Source: a virus
Reading direction: 5' to 3' (one strand)
DNA length: 28,099 nt
Virus record (IMG/VR): IMGVR_UViG_3300046656_000575
Location: 1 to 28,099 of that record
Shown here: positions 1-6,538 of the stretch, piece by piece
How the letters are laid out: each line of letters starts with the position of its first letter
How positions within the stretch are numbered: the stretch's first letter is position 1
Made by a program: the position numbers and the translations under genes
The notes under the pieces: model-generated
The model's database searches: none
Seen by the model: the letters and a program-made list of their open reading frames with translations, nothing else
What the model was told of the DNA's origin: nothing

Positions 1-148
1 GGTGCTGCACGGCACCGTGCGACTGCTCGAGCAGCCGGCGCAGGCACCAGGACTTCCCCCCGCCGCTGTTCGCCTGCACCAAGCAGCGCGTGTCGACCAG
101 CATGGCGAGGCCGGTGTCGATTCCGGGCGCGAGCTGGATCGTCTTCAC
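1..148 (-). CDS. HerA/FtsK-like P-loop ATPase, N-terminal part only (cut by window edge)
   Basis: Only the first 49 codons lie in the window and the rest continues past position 1. The start is a GTG at 148 that overlaps the TGA of the ParB-like gene (GTGA), the junction style used throughout this operon. About 24-34 residues in, the protein reads LVQANSGGGKSW, a Walker A P-loop of the kind found in HerA/DUF87-type ATP-binding proteins, followed by a basic-leucine helix (LRRLLEQ). Proteins of this family are hexameric ATPases or DNA translocases. In a phage early operon the role could be DNA processing or segregation, but that is inference. The Walker B motif and sensor residues cannot be seen here. 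The ATPase call rests on the P-loop, and assignment to the HerA branch is tentative. Confidence 0.7.
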   Translation of the reverse strand, partial: MKTIQLAPGIDTGLAMLVDTRCLVQANSGGGKSWCLRRLLEQSHGAVQH

Positions 149-1809
149 CGCTGCGCCTTCTTCTTCGCGGGCCGCTTCAGCGAACTCGACACCTTCGGCC
201 GGAAGCAGGCGGTGCATCGAGTCTTCGTCGCATCGGCCCAGGCGCAGCCGCTACCGCACGCCGCCTCTTCGGTGCAGCCGCACTTCCGGCAGGTGCCCTT
301 CGTCGGCTTCCCGGCCTTTGCAGACGTCTGCACAGCCGCCTTCGGCTTCTCGACCGGCGCGGCCTCGTTGAGGATCTTCTTCGCATCGATGCCGAAGGCC
401 TGGAGCTGCTTCGTGAACCGCTCGCGGCCCCACTGGTTGGCGACCTGATAACAATCTCCAGCGGCCAGCGCGAAAGCGAGATGCCGGACCAGGTCCTCGG
501 CCGTTTTCCCGATCGGCACATACTGGCTATCCTCCGGCATGACATTAATGGCCCCGGTCAACATCGTCGCCAGGAGCCCAGTCGGTTTGAGCGGCGCCTT
601 TTTCACGGCGGCCGCGAGTGCCGAGAGCATCGCCGGCGTCGCCTTCTTCCACCGTTCGCCGAGGGCCTTTTCCTGCGCTTCGCTCTCCTTGCGCTTGCGC
701 TCCCGCTCGGTATGGCTGTCGCGCTCGGCCTTCACCGGGTCTTCGCCGCTCGCCGTCGCCTTCTCGCGGGCCGCCTGCACCTTCTTCCGGTATTTGATCT
801 CATCGGCCCAGTGCACCGTGCAGCGGTCCCGCTTCCGGCAGATCGCGAAGGCCTCGTGCTGCCCAGGCCCGATCTCGATGACCCCGAGCTCCCCATGCAT
901 GCAGGTCTTCGAGTCGTTCAGGCCGTCGGCGCGCTTCCACATCGCCTCCGACAGGATCTTGTCGCCACTGCGCGCCGCCTGTGGTCGCTGGGTCAGGCGC
1001 ATGATCGGGATGATCTTCTGGCCGAGCTCCTGGGCCCGGCCGACCAGCGCCGCCGTTTCCGGGAACAGCACCGGATCGACCTCGTGGCGATTCGCGCGCA
1101 CGTTCCGGCTGATCCAATGCTCGAGCTCACGGACGCTGACCGCCTTGCGGTGGAAGTAGGGATCCGCGTCGCTCCGATCATCGTCCCCGTCCACCCAGTC
1201 GAATCCACGCTCCCCGATCCACAGGCCATCGCCGTCGGGGTCGATCGCCTTCGCCTGCATCTCCGCGTCCAGGCGCGCCAGCAGGATGGCGTGGCCCGCG
1301 GTGAACCGGTCCTCGAGGAAGAGCCGCTGGGCTTCCGCGGTCAGCTGCAACAGCTTCAGCCGGTCGTAGACGTACTTCACCGACCGGCCGACGCGCGCCG
1401 CGATGCGGGCGACGTCGTAGCCGGGCAGGGCGAGCAGCTTCTGGTAGCCCCCCGCCTCCTCGAGAGCGTGCACGTCCTCGCGGTGATCGTTCTCGCAGAC
1501 CAGGACCTCGAGGAACTCGGCATCATCCATCAGCCGGATGACGGCCGGCACGGTGTCGCGGCCCGCGGCGCGCGCGGCGATGCGGCGCCGGTGGCCGGCG
1601 GCCAGCTCGTAGCGCGAGCCCTTCGGCCGAACCAGTACCGGCGTGATCACCCCCTTCTGCCGGATGCTCTCCGTCAGCTCGAGCATCGAGGCATCGTCGT
1701 AGCGCTGGCGCGGGTTGTCGGGCGATGGGTCAATCAGGTCGAGCGGCAGAGCTGGGTCGAATCGCTCGGTCGTGGGCGCGGCGTCGTACGCCGCGGCAGT
1801 CTCCGTCAT
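145..1809 (-). CDS. ParB/RepB/Spo0J-family protein with C-terminal Cys-rich domain
   Basis: About 554 aa. ATG at 1809 is chosen because the stop of the upstream gene, an AAGGAGG site and the start follow in order; an upstream in-frame extension lacks such a site. Residues about 20-110 form a ParB N-terminal domain: DPSPDNPR, then the nucleotide-binding box AAGHRRRIAAR near residues 70-80, then CENDHRED, matching the ENxxRED element. A helix-turn-helix (VARIAARVGRSVKYVYDRL) follows, as in ParB proteins that recognise parS-like sites. The middle is charged and probably coiled. The last 50 residues carry CRKCGC, CGSGC and CTAC, a probable zinc-binding module not typical of chromosomal ParB. No ParA is visible; the partner may be the overlapping HerA-like ATPase. 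Partition, CTP-dependent DNA clamping, nuclease or transcription roles are all possible. Confidence 0.85.
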   Translation of the reverse strand: MTETAAAYDAAPTTERFDPALPLDLIDPSPDNPRQRYDDASMLELTESIRQKGVITPVLVRPKGSRYELAAGHRRRIAARAAGRDTVPAVIRLMDDAEFLEVLVCENDHREDVHALEEAGGYQKLLALPGYDVARIAARVGRSVKYVYDRLKLLQLTAEAQRLFLEDRFTAGHAILLARLDAEMQAKAIDPDGDGLWIGERGFDWVDGDDDRSDADPYFHRKAVSVRELEHWISRNVRANRHEVDPVLFPETAALVGRAQELGQKIIPIMRLTQRPQAARSGDKILSEAMWKRADGLNDSKTCMHGELGVIEIGPGQHEAFAICRKRDRCTVHWADEIKYRKKVQAAREKATASGEDPVKAERDSHTERERKRKESEAQEKALGERWKKATPAMLSALAAAVKKAPLKPTGLLATMLTGAINVMPEDSQYVPIGKTAEDLVRHLAFALAAGDCYQVANQWGRERFTKQLQAFGIDAKKILNEAAPVEKPKAAVQTSAKAGKPTKGTCRKCGCTEEAACGSGCAWADATKTRCTACFRPKVSSSLKRPAKKKAQR

Positions 1810-1820
1810 GGGTTCCTCCT

Positions 1821-2360
1821 TCACGGGTTCGCTTCCTGGGCCTGATTCACCGCGTCGACGCGCCGAGCCTCGAGCGGGTTCGCCTTGATCCACTTCCGAT
1901 ATTCGTTCTCGCCGCTCCGGTACTTCAGCTTCTCACCCCAGAAGGCGGCGCACCGACGCACCCCCCTCGGGCATTCCATGCAGAACCAGACCACCGTCTC
2001 CCGCCGGCCGGTCAGCGGCGAGACGCATCCCGGGTTGTCCTCGGTCCCCTTGAACTCGCCGAAGGTCAGGCCGACATCGCGGCAGTGCCGGCAGAAGATC
2101 CGCGCCCGCGGCGGGGCGACGGCGTCGGACAGCTCGGCCGGGTCGATCAGGTTGAGCGTCCGGGCGGCGAACCGGCGCAGCATGGGGCTGAGCTCCTTCC
2201 ACTCCGGTCCGCCGAAGGCCTCGCTCTCCGGGTCGCGCGCCATCGAATCCCAGAGAACTGCGGCCCGACGCAGGAGCTCCACGTCGACCCCGGCCGGGTC
2301 CAGCACCTGGGCGATCGGCAGGAGCCCGGGCTGTTCGCGAAGCTCGGTCTCCCCCCTCAC
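1821..2360 (-). CDS. hypothetical early protein with Cys-pair zinc motifs
   Basis: 179 aa. ATG at 2360 overlaps the stop of the replication gene by 4 bases (ATGA). Its own stop lies 11 bases before the ParB-like start and directly abuts that gene's Shine-Dalgarno site, so translation is probably coupled. The central part has a CRHC pair and the C-terminal half has FCMEC followed by another Cys (RRCAAFW), so it may bind zinc. The last 40 residues are Lys/Arg-rich (LKYRSGENEYRKWIK). I recognise no family. Its place between a replication initiator and a ParB-like gene suggests a DNA-linked role, but this is inference from position only. Confidence 0.75.
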   Translation of the reverse strand: MRGETELREQPGLLPIAQVLDPAGVDVELLRRAAVLWDSMARDPESEAFGGPEWKELSPMLRRFAARTLNLIDPAELSDAVAPPRARIFCRHCRDVGLTFGEFKGTEDNPGCVSPLTGRRETVVWFCMECPRGVRRCAAFWGEKLKYRSGENEYRKWIKANPLEARRVDAVNQAQEANP

Positions 2361-3358
2361 GGGCGGACCCCGGTCTCGCGGTTGATATCCCGCATCCGCC
2401 GGCGGGCGCGGTCGGCATCGGTCTCGGGGCGCTTCTCAGCGTTCACCAGGCGGGCGAGGTTCGCGGGCTCGAAGATGATCTGGGGCGCCATGTACTGCCA
2501 GCCCCTCGGGTCGGAGCCGTCCACCGCCCGGGCGTGCTGGTCGTCGATGATCCGCTTGCAGACTTCGGCGTCGTGCTCGAGGTGGGCCCGGTGGAGCCGC
2601 TCGGAGATCTTCCCAGCCAGCGGGAAGGGTCGCCCCGTCCGCTCGGCGAAGTGCGCGAGGATGTCCAGACAGGTCGGACAGCTTCCGTCTCGCCGGCGCG
2701 CCTCCAGCGGCTCGTGGTGGATCGGGATGACGACCGAGTCCTTCGGCCTGTCCGGTTCCTTCGGTTCGCGTGGGGGTGGGCCTTCCCCGACTACGCCCAC
2801 GCCTTCGCATACGTCTTCGCCTACGACTACGAATACGGCCGCCGGATGCTCGCCGTCCGCGCGCGGCGTGTCAGCGGCCTGCGCGCGGCCCGCGCGCATC
2901 GCGCGGGCATTCGGCGGGCATTCCGCGGGCAGATGTTCGGACGTGGGATTTGCAGGAGTTACGGTCAATGGTCGCGAGTCACGCCTGGCGGTGCTGTCTT
3001 CGGGCTCCCCGATCGATGCCAGGACGGCCAGCGGCGGCGCCGGATACTTGCTCTTCGCCCTGGCGCGCTGTCCGAAGTTGAAGAGCTGTAGAAGCCGGTC
3101 GTCCCCCGCTTGGTAGAAGGCGAGAAGCCGGACCGCCGCGAGCTCCTCGAGCCATCGCTCGACGTCCTTTTCGGTCACCGGGTCGGCCGACCGCGGCCGC
3201 GGGAAGCAGGCCGCCAGCACCAGATAGGGCTCCGCGCTGAATCGGCCGTAGTCGTCGGCGACCGCCTTCAGGGCATGCCACAAGACCAGAGCGCCCCATC
3301 CAGTCGCGGCGACGCGCCGTGACCGTATCCACCCCTCGCGCGTGATGCGATTCGGCAT
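2357..3358 (-). CDS. phage replication initiator-like protein (conserved C-terminal phage replication domain)
   Basis: 333 aa. ATG at 3358 has a strong GGAGG site in GGGAGGAAGGGG. The N-terminal 110 residues resemble a winged-helix replisome-organiser domain (WHALKAVADDYGRF, then DVERWLEELAAVRLL and LLQLFNFGQRARAKSKYP). Residues about 115-210 are a low-complexity linker rich in Ala, Pro, Gly and Val. The C-terminal 120 residues contain a CPTC pair and end in GWQYMAPQIIFEPANLARLVN, close to the C-terminal signature of phage replication proteins (Phg_2220_C type). Such proteins bind the phage origin and help load the host helicase; no helicase or loader gene is seen in the window. The linker DNA carries iteron-like repeats (see 2790-2935), as lambda O carries its origin inside its own gene. 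Confidence 0.75.
   Translation of the reverse strand: MPNRITREGWIRSRRVAATGWGALVLWHALKAVADDYGRFSAEPYLVLAACFPRPRSADPVTEKDVERWLEELAAVRLLAFYQAGDDRLLQLFNFGQRARAKSKYPAPPLAVLASIGEPEDSTARRDSRPLTVTPANPTSEHLPAECPPNARAMRAGRAQAADTPRADGEHPAAVFVVVGEDVCEGVGVVGEGPPPREPKEPDRPKDSVVIPIHHEPLEARRRDGSCPTCLDILAHFAERTGRPFPLAGKISERLHRAHLEHDAEVCKRIIDDQHARAVDGSDPRGWQYMAPQIIFEPANLARLVNAEKRPETDADRARRRMRDINRETGVRP
2790..2837. repeat. eight degenerate hexamers (mostly NNTACG/NNTTCG) in replication gene
   Basis: Eight consecutive 6-bp units all end in CG: ACTACG, CCCACG, CCTTCG, CATACG, TCTTCG, CCTACG, ACTACG, AATACG. Six bp is two codons, so part of the regularity may come from the Val/Gly/Glu-rich linker it encodes. It is less GC-rich than the surrounding sequence and sits next to the 11-bp repeats at 2892-2935, so it could be the melting region of an origin. 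Confidence 0.6.
2880..2898. repeat. 19-bp perfect palindrome (9-bp arms) beside the iteron-like repeats
   Basis: The arms TGCGCGCGG and CCGCGCGCA surround a single central C. The second arm runs into the first 11-bp repeat unit. It could be an initiator dimer site or a hairpin at an origin. Alternating GC sequence can form such palindromes by chance in GC-rich DNA. Confidence 0.55.
2892..2935. repeat. four tandem 11-bp iteron-like repeats, candidate phage origin
   Basis: Consecutive 11-bp units read GCGCGCATCGC (2892-2902), GCGGGCATTCG (2903-2913), GCGGGCATTCC (2914-2924) and GCGGGCAGATG (2925-2935). The second and third differ at one base, the first is 8/11 like the second, and the fourth keeps the first seven bases. 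The period is not a multiple of three, so an amino-acid repeat does not explain it. It lies in the linker part of the replication-initiator gene, a typical place for phage initiator-binding sites. Confidence 0.6.
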
Positions 3359-3594
3359 CAGCCCCTTCCTCCCTTGCCGCGAGCCGGCGCGGTGTCGTGC
3401 TCCGCCGGCGGTGATTTGCAGACCGACCGGTGCGCCACGCGCACGGTCAGCGATCGCGTGATGCGGTAGTCGCCCCTCGAGGCCTCGAAGATGACCATGT
3501 CGTAGGTGGGCGCTTCGGGATCGAGCAGGATCCGCTGGCCGGTCTCAGTGCGGCCTGGGTCCACCGCCTTGCCGCAGCCGGGACAGGTGGTCAT
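3358..3594 (-). CDS. small early protein with N-terminal zinc-ribbon-like Cys pair
   Basis: 78 aa. ATG at 3594 is three bases after the TAG of the upstream gene (TAGGCGATG), and its stop shares one base with the replication-gene start (TGATG), so it fits the compact operon. It begins MTTCPGCGKAVDPGR, a CPxCG zinc-ribbon half, with one further Cys near residue 59 (RSVCKS) and a basic tail. The rest reads as a small beta-rich domain (TYDMVIFEASRGDYRITRSLTV). No family is recognised. It may be a small regulator or accessory factor for the replication protein it precedes. Confidence 0.7.
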   Translation of the reverse strand: MTTCPGCGKAVDPGRTETGQRILLDPEAPTYDMVIFEASRGDYRITRSLTVRVAHRSVCKSPPAEHDTAPARGKGGRG

Positions 3595-3597
3595 CGC

Positions 3598-3924
3598 CTA
3601 GAACCCCGCCCAGGTCTCGGCCAGCCTGGCCGTGGCGCGCATCCGATAGAGGACTGCTGCGCGAAGCGCCGCGGGTCCGCCGGCGTCGCGCACCGACCAG
3701 ACGTAGCGGTCCGCCTCGAGCTGGCAGAACCAGCAGACAAGGTCGATTGCCCCGGCCACGACCTTGCGGAACCGCGTGCGCAGCTCCCAGCCGGCGAGGC
3801 GCTCGACGCCGGCGACGCGACGCATGCGCTCGGCCGCGACCAGGACCTGCTCGTGGTTGCGCCCGCAGCACCGGCACCGGGGCAGGGTCACGACGAAGTC
3901 GACCGTCGGATTCGCGCAGGTCAT
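3598..3924 (-). CDS. hypothetical early protein with CxxC pairs
   Basis: 108 aa. ATG at 3924 follows a GGAGG site and overlaps the preceding gene's stop by four bases. Two Cys clusters are visible, CRCC near residue 17 and CWFC near residue 64, spaced as in a four-Cys zinc site. Between them is a basic helix (AAERMRRVAGVERLAGWELRTRFRKV). I do not recognise the family. With its neighbours at 3358 and 1821 it is part of a run of small Cys-rich early proteins, which in phages are often DNA- or RNA-binding or modulators of host factors. Confidence 0.7.
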   Translation of the reverse strand: MTCANPTVDFVVTLPRCRCCGRNHEQVLVAAERMRRVAGVERLAGWELRTRFRKVVAGAIDLVCWFCQLEADRYVWSVRDAGGPAALRAAVLYRMRATARLAETWAGF

Positions 3925-4211
3925 GGCAGGAGCCTCCGCATGGCCGTCTCGAAGACGGCGATCAGCACCTCGAGATAGAGGACGGCGCCCACCGCCATCA
4001 GCGCCGGCACCCAGAGCGGCGTCGACTCGGGGCGCGGCCCGCTCGCGGCGGCGATCGCCTTGTCGATCTCGCTGGGATCGAACTGTCCCCGTATCTCCAC
4101 CGCGACCGTCGGCTCGGGCGTCTCGAGGCTGGTGATGTAGAGCGTGTCGCCAGGCTTGCGCGGCTCCGTTCCCGTCACGTCGTACTCGCCGGTCCCCCAG
4201 ATCAGGCTCAT
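3921..4211 (-). CDS. small single-pass membrane protein of the early operon
   Basis: 96 aa. A longer frame runs upstream, but ATG at 4211 is preferred: it shares one base with the stop of the preceding gene (TGATG), as elsewhere in the operon. The first 65 residues are soluble and acidic (SLIWGTGEYDVTGTEPR, with a beta-rich stretch TLYITSLETPEPTVAVEIRG). Residues about 68-90 form a hydrophobic helix (LWVPALMAVGAVLYLEVLIAVF), followed by a short basic tail (ETAMRRLLP). The tail-anchor-like layout means the soluble domain may face the cytoplasm. Function unknown; superinfection exclusion or host-membrane interaction are guesses without direct support. Confidence 0.65.
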   Translation of the reverse strand: MSLIWGTGEYDVTGTEPRKPGDTLYITSLETPEPTVAVEIRGQFDPSEIDKAIAAASGPRPESTPLWVPALMAVGAVLYLEVLIAVFETAMRRLLP

Positions 4212-4588
4212 CAGCTCGTCTCCGCTCTCACGCCCGGCCCCGGCCACCAGCAGGCACAGCCACCGCGGATCCCCTCGCGGTGAATCAGCCCGGCCGCGAG
4301 CAGCTCGTTCAGCCGCCGCCCGATGCGCTGGCGCCAGGTCTCGGGATCGGCGACGCCGTAGAAGGCGTAGGCATGCAGCCCCAGCTCGCGGGCGGTCTTC
4401 TCGGGATGGCGGCGCACCCAGGCGAGCGCGAGGCGGCGGGCGCGCGTCATCGCCCCGGACGCGAGCGACTCTGCCGCGGCGGCACGGCTGGTGCCGGGGT
4501 CGTCGGCGGTGTAGAGCTGCGTCAGCGGCCGGTCGAAGAGCGGCAGGGCCGATGCCTGCTCGAGCGGGTCCGGGCGCTGGCGGCTCAC
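4211..4588 (-). CDS. putative winged-helix DNA-binding protein
   Basis: 125 aa, using the GTG start at 4588, which overlaps the preceding stop (GTGA) and lies just after a GAGGTG ribosome site inside the repeated junction sequence. After a 50-residue leader (MSRQRPDPLEQASALPLFDR), the segment LALAWVRRHPEKTARELG, then WRQRIGRRLNELLAAGLIHREG, looks like a winged helix-turn-helix: a recognition helix followed by a 'LxxxGLI' strand typical of wHTH folds. It could be an early regulator or a replication accessory. No close family is recognised. A TGATG junction couples it to the membrane protein gene downstream. Confidence 0.65.
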   Translation of the reverse strand: MSRQRPDPLEQASALPLFDRPLTQLYTADDPGTSRAAAAESLASGAMTRARRLALAWVRRHPEKTARELGLHAYAFYGVADPETWRQRIGRRLNELLAAGLIHREGIRGGCACWWPGPGVRAETS

Positions 4589-4602
4589 GCCGGCACCTCG
4601 CG
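4585..4602. repeat. gene-junction repeat, copy 1
   Basis: On the plus strand this reads TCACGCCGGCACCTCGCG, identical at 4989 and 5342. Read on the minus strand it encodes the C-terminal REVPA plus stop of one gene, and holds both the GAGGTG ribosome site and the overlapping GTG start of the next. Copies 1 and 2 also share four bases just before it (CGGC). Confidence 0.9.
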
Positions 4603-4992
4603 CAGCTGGCTGACGACCCAGTCCCGCATCCGACGCCAGCGATGCTCGGGCGTCTCGAAGCAATCCAGCCACTCGTCGTTCTCGTACGCGATCTCACGAA
4701 CCAGCGCGCCCGAGACCTGGAAGGCACCTGCTACCTGTTCCGGGTCTTCCGGATCGAGGCTTCCCATGTCGATGCCGCGCCGGCGGCCGACGGCACCGAG
4801 AGCGCACACCGCCCCGCCCTCTTCCAGCGCGTGAGATATGAGCCGCTTGTCCGGCATCGAGTCGAGCGCGGCCAGCATCTCGCGCAGGAGCGACTGACCA
4901 CGCTTGCCCCGAATCGCTCTGGCGACAGCCCCGCGATAGCAGATCGTCGCCCAGTTGTTGTCACAGTCGTCGGCATACTGGGATCGGCTCAC
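4585..4992 (-). CDS. hypothetical early protein (cassette gene)
   Basis: 135 aa, starting at GTG 4992 inside junction-repeat copy 2 and ending in REVPA inside copy 1. A longer frame exists upstream, but the GTGA overlap and GAGGTG site fix this start. It begins MSRSQYADDCDNNWATICYR and continues with a basic helix (AVARAIRGKRGQSLLREMLAALDSM), then an acidic middle (EDPEQVAGAFQVSGALVREIAYENDEWLDCFETPEHRWRRM, shown here as consecutive helical segments). The composition suggests a soluble all-helical protein. No family is recognised with confidence. Small proteins of this sort are common in the early accessory part of phages of high-GC hosts. Confidence 0.7.
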   Translation of the reverse strand: MSRSQYADDCDNNWATICYRGAVARAIRGKRGQSLLREMLAALDSMPDKRLISHALEEGGAVCALGAVGRRRGIDMGSLDPEDPEQVAGAFQVSGALVREIAYENDEWLDCFETPEHRWRRMRDWVVSQLREVPA

Positions 4993-5006
4993 GCCGGCAC
5001 CTCGCG
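4989..5006. repeat. gene-junction repeat, copy 2
   Basis: Identical 18 bases to the copies at 4585 and 5342. It again carries the REVPA-stop end of the upstream gene, a GAGGTG site and the overlapping GTG start of the downstream gene. Confidence 0.9.
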
Positions 5007-5345
5007 GGCGTGCACCTTGCCGCGGTATGTGTCGATCGCCGCTTCGATGGTCGGGTGCCGCTCGGACTGCTTGCCGTCGCGGCCAGGGCGCGGCCAGAGC
5101 GTGACTTTCACCGCCCCCGGTCCGCCCTGCGATACCTCGACGCGCACACGCTCGTCGTGCGCCCCGATGACGAGAGCGGTCAGGCGGCTGTCGTCGAAGG
5201 TGCATAGAGAGCCCGGGAAGTTCACCGAGGCGGAATATTCCGACCACGTGATCTTGGGGAGGTGATGCAAGCCGGAGCAGTCGTAGGCGCAGCGGGCGGT
5301 GCGCCCCAGGACACGCTCGATGCGGGCTTTCTCGTCGTGGGTCAC
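4989..5345 (-). CDS. hypothetical early protein (cassette gene)
   Basis: 118 aa, starting at GTG 5345 inside junction-repeat copy 3 and ending REVPA inside copy 2. It begins MTHDEKARIERVLGRTARC, continues with a beta-rich middle (ITWSEYSASVNFPG, ALVIGAHDERVRVEVSQG, AVKVTLWPRPGR) and ends with a helix (HPTIEAAIDTYRGKVHA). The pattern of a strand-rich domain with a final amphipathic helix suggests a small compact fold. No family is recognised. Its C-terminus is dictated by the shared junction DNA, so that end may not be functionally constrained. Confidence 0.7.
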   Translation of the reverse strand: MTHDEKARIERVLGRTARCAYDCSGLHHLPKITWSEYSASVNFPGSLCTFDDSRLTALVIGAHDERVRVEVSQGGPGAVKVTLWPRPGRDGKQSERHPTIEAAIDTYRGKVHAREVPA

Positions 5346-5359
5346 GCCGGCACCTCGCG
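5342..5359. repeat. gene-junction repeat, copy 3
   Basis: Third identical 18-base copy. It ends the DUF5131 gene (REVPA, stop) and starts the gene downstream at an overlapping GTG. Copies 1 and 3 also agree for two further bases on the coding side (CGCGCA). Confidence 0.9.
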
Positions 5360-6538
5360 CACGCGGAGGTCCTCGGGCCACTGGGCCGGGTTGCCGCCCT
5401 TGCGATCGAACAGGCTGAATCCGACCGCCGGCACCGCGCAGACTCGCGTCGGCGGGCGCTGCCTGGCGGGCTCGCCGATCAGCGGTGGGACGTAGCCGCG
5501 GCCGTCCTCGAGCAGCCAGTGGTTGACGCGGAACCCGGCGTCGTCCCCCAGGACCCAGCGCCCGACCTGCTTCACGAAGCAGGGCACCGAGGCCGCCTTG
5601 CACTGGCCGACGATGGAGCGAATCCAACCGATGTCGCAGGGCCGCGCGCCTGGGCCGGACTCGCCGCCGGCGATCACCCAGTCGAGCCGGTTCAGCATGT
5701 CGTCCGGGCCGGCGACGTGCCCCGTCAGGCTGTTCCACCACACGCCCGGACCGAATGGTGGCTTCGGCTCCACCATCGTCAGACGTGTCAGGTCGATCGG
5801 CCCGAGCAGCGGCTCCGCGCTGATGAACCGGTGCGCCGCCGGCGTCTGCAGCAGGAGCGGGATGCGCTCGTCGGCCGTCGCCTGGTCCTCGACGCTGACG
5901 CCGATCCACACGTTCGGGAGAGGAGGCTTCGGACTCGCACGGTAGGCCGTCTTATCTCCGAGCACGGCATGTCGATACTTCACCGACAGGTGGTCGATCG
6001 AGGTGAGGTTGTAGGCTCCGGCTCGATGTTCACCACCGTCGGCGGAACGGTTCGCGCAGGCGATCAGTCTTTCGAACGTGAGCGCCGAGGCGTATGCGAG
6101 CATCCGCGCCGGACGCTTGGTCAGCACCAGGAAGGTGTGCCGCTGCGCCAGCTTCATCACTGCGAACACGCGGTCGATAACCTCGTCCGATAGCGACTCG
6201 TGGAACAGGTCGGACATGGAGTTGACGAAGATGCGGAGCGGCTTCCGGCGCCGAAGCGGCCAGTCGAGCGCCTCCGGCACCAGCGCCACCTTGCCGGTCC
6301 AGCGCGGGCCTGCCGGCGTCATCTCGGCGAATCCACCGAACGGCCCCGCGGCTTCGTGCGTGACGTACTCGACCGAGCCGCCGACCGGGAGCACCTGTCT
6401 GTGCGTCACTCTCCGGACGGCGAAGCGGGCCGCATGTCGCTCCGCGTAGCAGTTCCGGCACCCCTCGGAGACACGCGAGCAGCCCCGTACCGGGTTCCAG
6501 GTCGCGTCGCACCACTCGATCTTGCTGAGGCCGCTCAT
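5342..6538 (-). CDS. phage Gp37/Gp68-family protein (DUF5131)
   Basis: 398 aa from ATG at 6538. The N-terminus is diagnostic: KIEWCDATWNPVRGC, then SEGCRNCYAERHAARF, a Cys cluster (CX7CX2C) that resembles a radical-SAM-like metal-cluster site. Later family motifs follow: NSMSDLFHE, FLVLTKRPARM, NVWIGVSVEDQATADERI, FISAEPLLGPIDL, WVIAGGESGPGARPC and CFVKQVGRW. The family is common in phages and mobile elements, and its biochemical role is not established. This copy has an extra segment near residues 155-210 (an Ala/Asn-rich insert before VWIGVSVED) compared with the compact form I recall. It heads the early operon here; its 3' end lies in junction-repeat copy 3. Confidence 0.9.
   Translation of the reverse strand: MSGLSKIEWCDATWNPVRGCSRVSEGCRNCYAERHAARFAVRRVTHRQVLPVGGSVEYVTHEAAGPFGGFAEMTPAGPRWTGKVALVPEALDWPLRRRKPLRIFVNSMSDLFHESLSDEVIDRVFAVMKLAQRHTFLVLTKRPARMLAYASALTFERLIACANRSADGGEHRAGAYNLTSIDHLSVKYRHAVLGDKTAYRASPKPPLPNVWIGVSVEDQATADERIPLLLQTPAAHRFISAEPLLGPIDLTRLTMVEPKPPFGPGVWWNSLTGHVAGPDDMLNRLDWVIAGGESGPGARPCDIGWIRSIVGQCKAASVPCFVKQVGRWVLGDDAGFRVNHWLLEDGRGYVPPLIGEPARQRPPTRVCAVPAVGFSLFDRKGGNPAQWPEDLRVREVPA

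Noticed and set aside
481-1845. 454-aa plus-strand frame
   Set aside because: Shadow of the ParB-like gene; long antisense frames are common at this GC content and the composition is low-complexity.
1725-3116. 463-aa plus-strand frame
   Set aside because: Shadow of the replication and neighbouring genes; no domain and no ribosome site.
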